Assembly: GCA_964439745.1 (NCBI GenBank)
Contig: CAYTQK010000071.1
Location: forward strand, 1 to 12,973
From: CAYTQK01 sp964439745
GTDB lineage: Bacteria > Desulfobacterota > Desulfobacteria > Desulfobacterales > Desulfosudaceae
DNA length: 12,973 nt
Direction of reading: 5' to 3'
Part shown: in pieces, positions 11,232 through 12,973 of the stretch
How the letters are laid out: each line of letters opens with the position of its first letter
Position numbering within the stretch: the stretch's first letter is position 1
Position numbers and translations under genes: made by a program
Notes under the pieces: generated by a model
Databases searched by the model: none
What the model was told of the DNA's origin: nothing
What the model saw: the letters and a program-made list of their open reading frames with translations, nothing else

Positions 11232-12965
11232 ATGGAAGCCCTCAGTCCCCATCAAATTATGGTGCTGTTTCTCTCCCTGGCAATTCTTCTGGGCACGGCA
11301 CGTATTCTGGGTGAAATCGCTCAGCGATTGCAACAGCCCTCGATTCTGGGAGAACTGATTGCCGGTGTTTTGCTGGGACCAACGATCCTGGGCAATATCG
11401 CCCCCGGACTGTATGAGTTTATTTTCCCGCCGCAAGGGCCCAACGCCATTGCATTAGAGACCATTGCCACCCTGGCCATCGGGTTGTTCCTGCTGGTCGC
11501 CGGAATGGAAGTTGACCTGTCAACCGTCTGGAAACAGGGGAAGACCGGTTTAAAGGTCGGTCTGACCAGCATTGCCGTTCCGTTTTTTGTTGTGCTGACA
11601 GCGGCGCTGATTGTGCCGGAAGCGCTGGGAAGGCACGCGGACGCCGACTCCATGATATTTGCCTTGTTTCTGGCCATTGCCATGTCGATTTCCGCTCTGC
11701 CCATCATCGCCAAGACCCTCATAGACATGGATCTGTACCGCAGCGATCTGGGTATGGTGGTCGTCAGCGCGGCCATTTTCAACGATATTGTCGGCTGGGT
11801 GATTTTTGCCCTGATACTGGGTCTGATGGGCGAGGGAGCCGGAAACGGCGCTCATGTCACGCGGACCATTATCCTGACGCTGGCTTTTATCACGGCAGTC
11901 CTGACAGCCGGCCGCTGGCTGATTCACAGGACATTGCCGTTTATACAGGCCTATACCCGGTGGCCGGCCGGCGAGCTCAGCTTTGCCCTTGTCCTCGGAC
12001 TTCTAGGCGCCGCCTTTACCGAGTGGATCGGAATCCACGCGATTCTCGGTGCCTTTATCATGGGCGTGGCCATCGGTGATTCCCCCCACCTGCGCGAGCG
12101 CAGCCGGGTGATCATCGGCGATTTTATTTCATTTATTTTCGCCCCTGTTTTTTTTGCAAGCATCGGGCTCAAGATCAATTTTGCGGCCCACTTCGACCTC
12201 CGGCTGGTTCTGGCGATATTGCTGGTTACCTTTATCTGCAAACTCGCCGGCGGCAAAATCGGCGCCTGGTGGGGAAAAATGTCGCCCCGGGAATCCTGGG
12301 CGGTCGGTTTTGCCATGGTTTCCGTGGGTGCCATGGGCATTATTGTCGGCATGATCGCGCTGGAAGCGGGCGTTATCCGCGAGCGGCTGTTTGTCTCCCT
12401 GATTATAATGGCGATTGTCACCTCAATGCTCAGCGGCCCGGGCATGCGCTTTATTCTCCGTCCGGAGAAAAGACTACGCCTGCAAGACTTTTTATCCCCA
12501 AAGCTTTTTCTGCCGGAACTCAGGTCCGACTCCCGCAGGGAGGTTGTCTATGAAATGGCGGAGGCGGCAGCAAACGTGGCCGGTTGGGATGCGCAAGCCC
12601 TGGGAGACGCCGTCTGGGCAAGGGAAAAGGTGATGAGTACCGGCATCGGCAAGGGAGTCGCGCTTCCTCACGCCCGGATCGAGAAGTTAAAACAATCCAT
12701 GATCGTTATGGGAATATCGCGCCGCGGCATTGACTTTGACGCGCCGGACGGTAAAATCGCGCATGTCATTTTTCTCATCCTCACCCCTGCTGAGGCGGCC
12801 GAGGAGCAGCTCACCATCGCGGCCGAACTGAGCCGGCTTTTCCGCGAACCGTTCATGCTTGAAAACACACTCCGATCAAAAACATATACAGATTTTATCG
12901 CCTTATTGCACAACTCCCCCTCTCTGGGGATAGGGGACATGGCAACCAAAGAAAAATCGTCTTAA
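11232..12965 (+). CDS. CPA2-type cation/proton antiporter with fused C-terminal PTS EIIA domain
   Basis: 577 residues. Residues 5-405 are a membrane domain with about 12 hydrophobic segments and the Na_H_Exchanger pattern: ILGELIAGVLLGPTILG (38-54), LFLLVAGMEVDL (85-96), SISALPIIAKTL (152-163), FNDIVGW (183-189) and HAILGAFIMGVAIG (269-282). It should exchange Na+ or K+ for H+ across the inner membrane. The ion-site pair is Asn184-Asp185. Residues 418-562 form a cytoplasmic EIIA domain of the fructose/nitrogen type (PTS_EIIA_2), with the phospho-acceptor His480 in GVALPHARIEKL. Phosphorylation there probably regulates transport. The Enzyme I homologue gene ends 47 bp upstream, so the two are likely co-transcribed. 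The ribosome binding site is weak. The true ion is not deducible. Confidence 0.92.
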   Translation: MEALSPHQIMVLFLSLAILLGTARILGEIAQRLQQPSILGELIAGVLLGPTILGNIAPGLYEFIFPPQGPNAIALETIATLAIGLFLLVAGMEVDLSTVWKQGKTGLKVGLTSIAVPFFVVLTAALIVPEALGRHADADSMIFALFLAIAMSISALPIIAKTLIDMDLYRSDLGMVVVSAAIFNDIVGWVIFALILGLMGEGAGNGAHVTRTIILTLAFITAVLTAGRWLIHRTLPFIQAYTRWPAGELSFALVLGLLGAAFTEWIGIHAILGAFIMGVAIGDSPHLRERSRVIIGDFISFIFAPVFFASIGLKINFAAHFDLRLVLAILLVTFICKLAGGKIGAWWGKMSPRESWAVGFAMVSVGAMGIIVGMIALEAGVIRERLFVSLIIMAIVTSMLSGPGMRFILRPEKRLRLQDFLSPKLFLPELRSDSRREVVYEMAEAAANVAGWDAQALGDAVWAREKVMSTGIGKGVALPHARIEKLKQSMIVMGISRRGIDFDAPDGKIAHVIFLILTPAEAAEEQLTIAAELSRLFREPFMLENTLRSKTYTDFIALLHNSPSLGIGDMATKEKSS

Positions 12966-12973
12966 AAGCCTGT

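Noticed and set aside
1..12973. CRISPR array, tRNA, rRNA, insertion sequence or prophage
   Set aside because: No regularly spaced repeats, no cloverleaf or rRNA segments, and no transposase, integrase or phage structural genes were seen.

Overview
The window looks like bacterial chromosome from an anaerobe, most likely a Desulfobacterota (sulfate-reducer-like) genome. This is inference. It rests on the NuoG/formate-dehydrogenase-type [2Fe-2S] protein, the long-form HisG, the GC-rich coding style and the gene mix. No rRNA, tRNA, CRISPR array or recognisable insertion sequence was found.

Layout. (1) Minus strand 20-430: a short [2Fe-2S] ferredoxin-domain protein with a clear sigma70-type promoter and a palindromic operator at its presumed transcription start. 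(2) 431-1083: gene-free and AT-rich, holding a 119-bp imperfect inverted repeat and a hisI promoter. (3) 1084-5103: a tightly packed plus-strand cluster, hisI-hisG-engB-era-ATP-grasp-HNH. Four of its five junctions overlap; only hisG-engB has a gap. It covers histidine biosynthesis, two ribosome-assembly GTPases and two uncharacterised accessory proteins. (4) 5104-5649: gene-free, ending in a strong extended -10 promoter and a long leader. (5) 5650-8486: an orphan branched-chain-amino-acid-type periplasmic binding protein, then a coniferyl-aldehyde-dehydrogenase-like enzyme. The second gene carries the same 24-bp palindrome found upstream of gene 1. (6) 8487-9047: gene-free. (7) 9048-12965: an exported DUF4168-like protein, a PTS Enzyme I homologue without a nearby HPr, and a CPA2-type cation/proton antiporter fused to a PTS EIIA domain. 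This part has visibly more A/T-ending codons than the left half.

Two ideas deserve follow-up. First, a small regulon is suggested: one 24-bp palindrome (half-site TGTCATAACG) sits before both the ferredoxin-domain gene and the aldehyde dehydrogenase gene, so one repressor may control both. Second, a phosphorelay-controlled ion transporter is suggested: an Enzyme I homologue lies 47 bp upstream of an antiporter that carries its own EIIA domain with the phospho-acceptor histidine. The exported DUF4168 protein lies just upstream, separated from the Enzyme I gene by a strong 13-bp hairpin.
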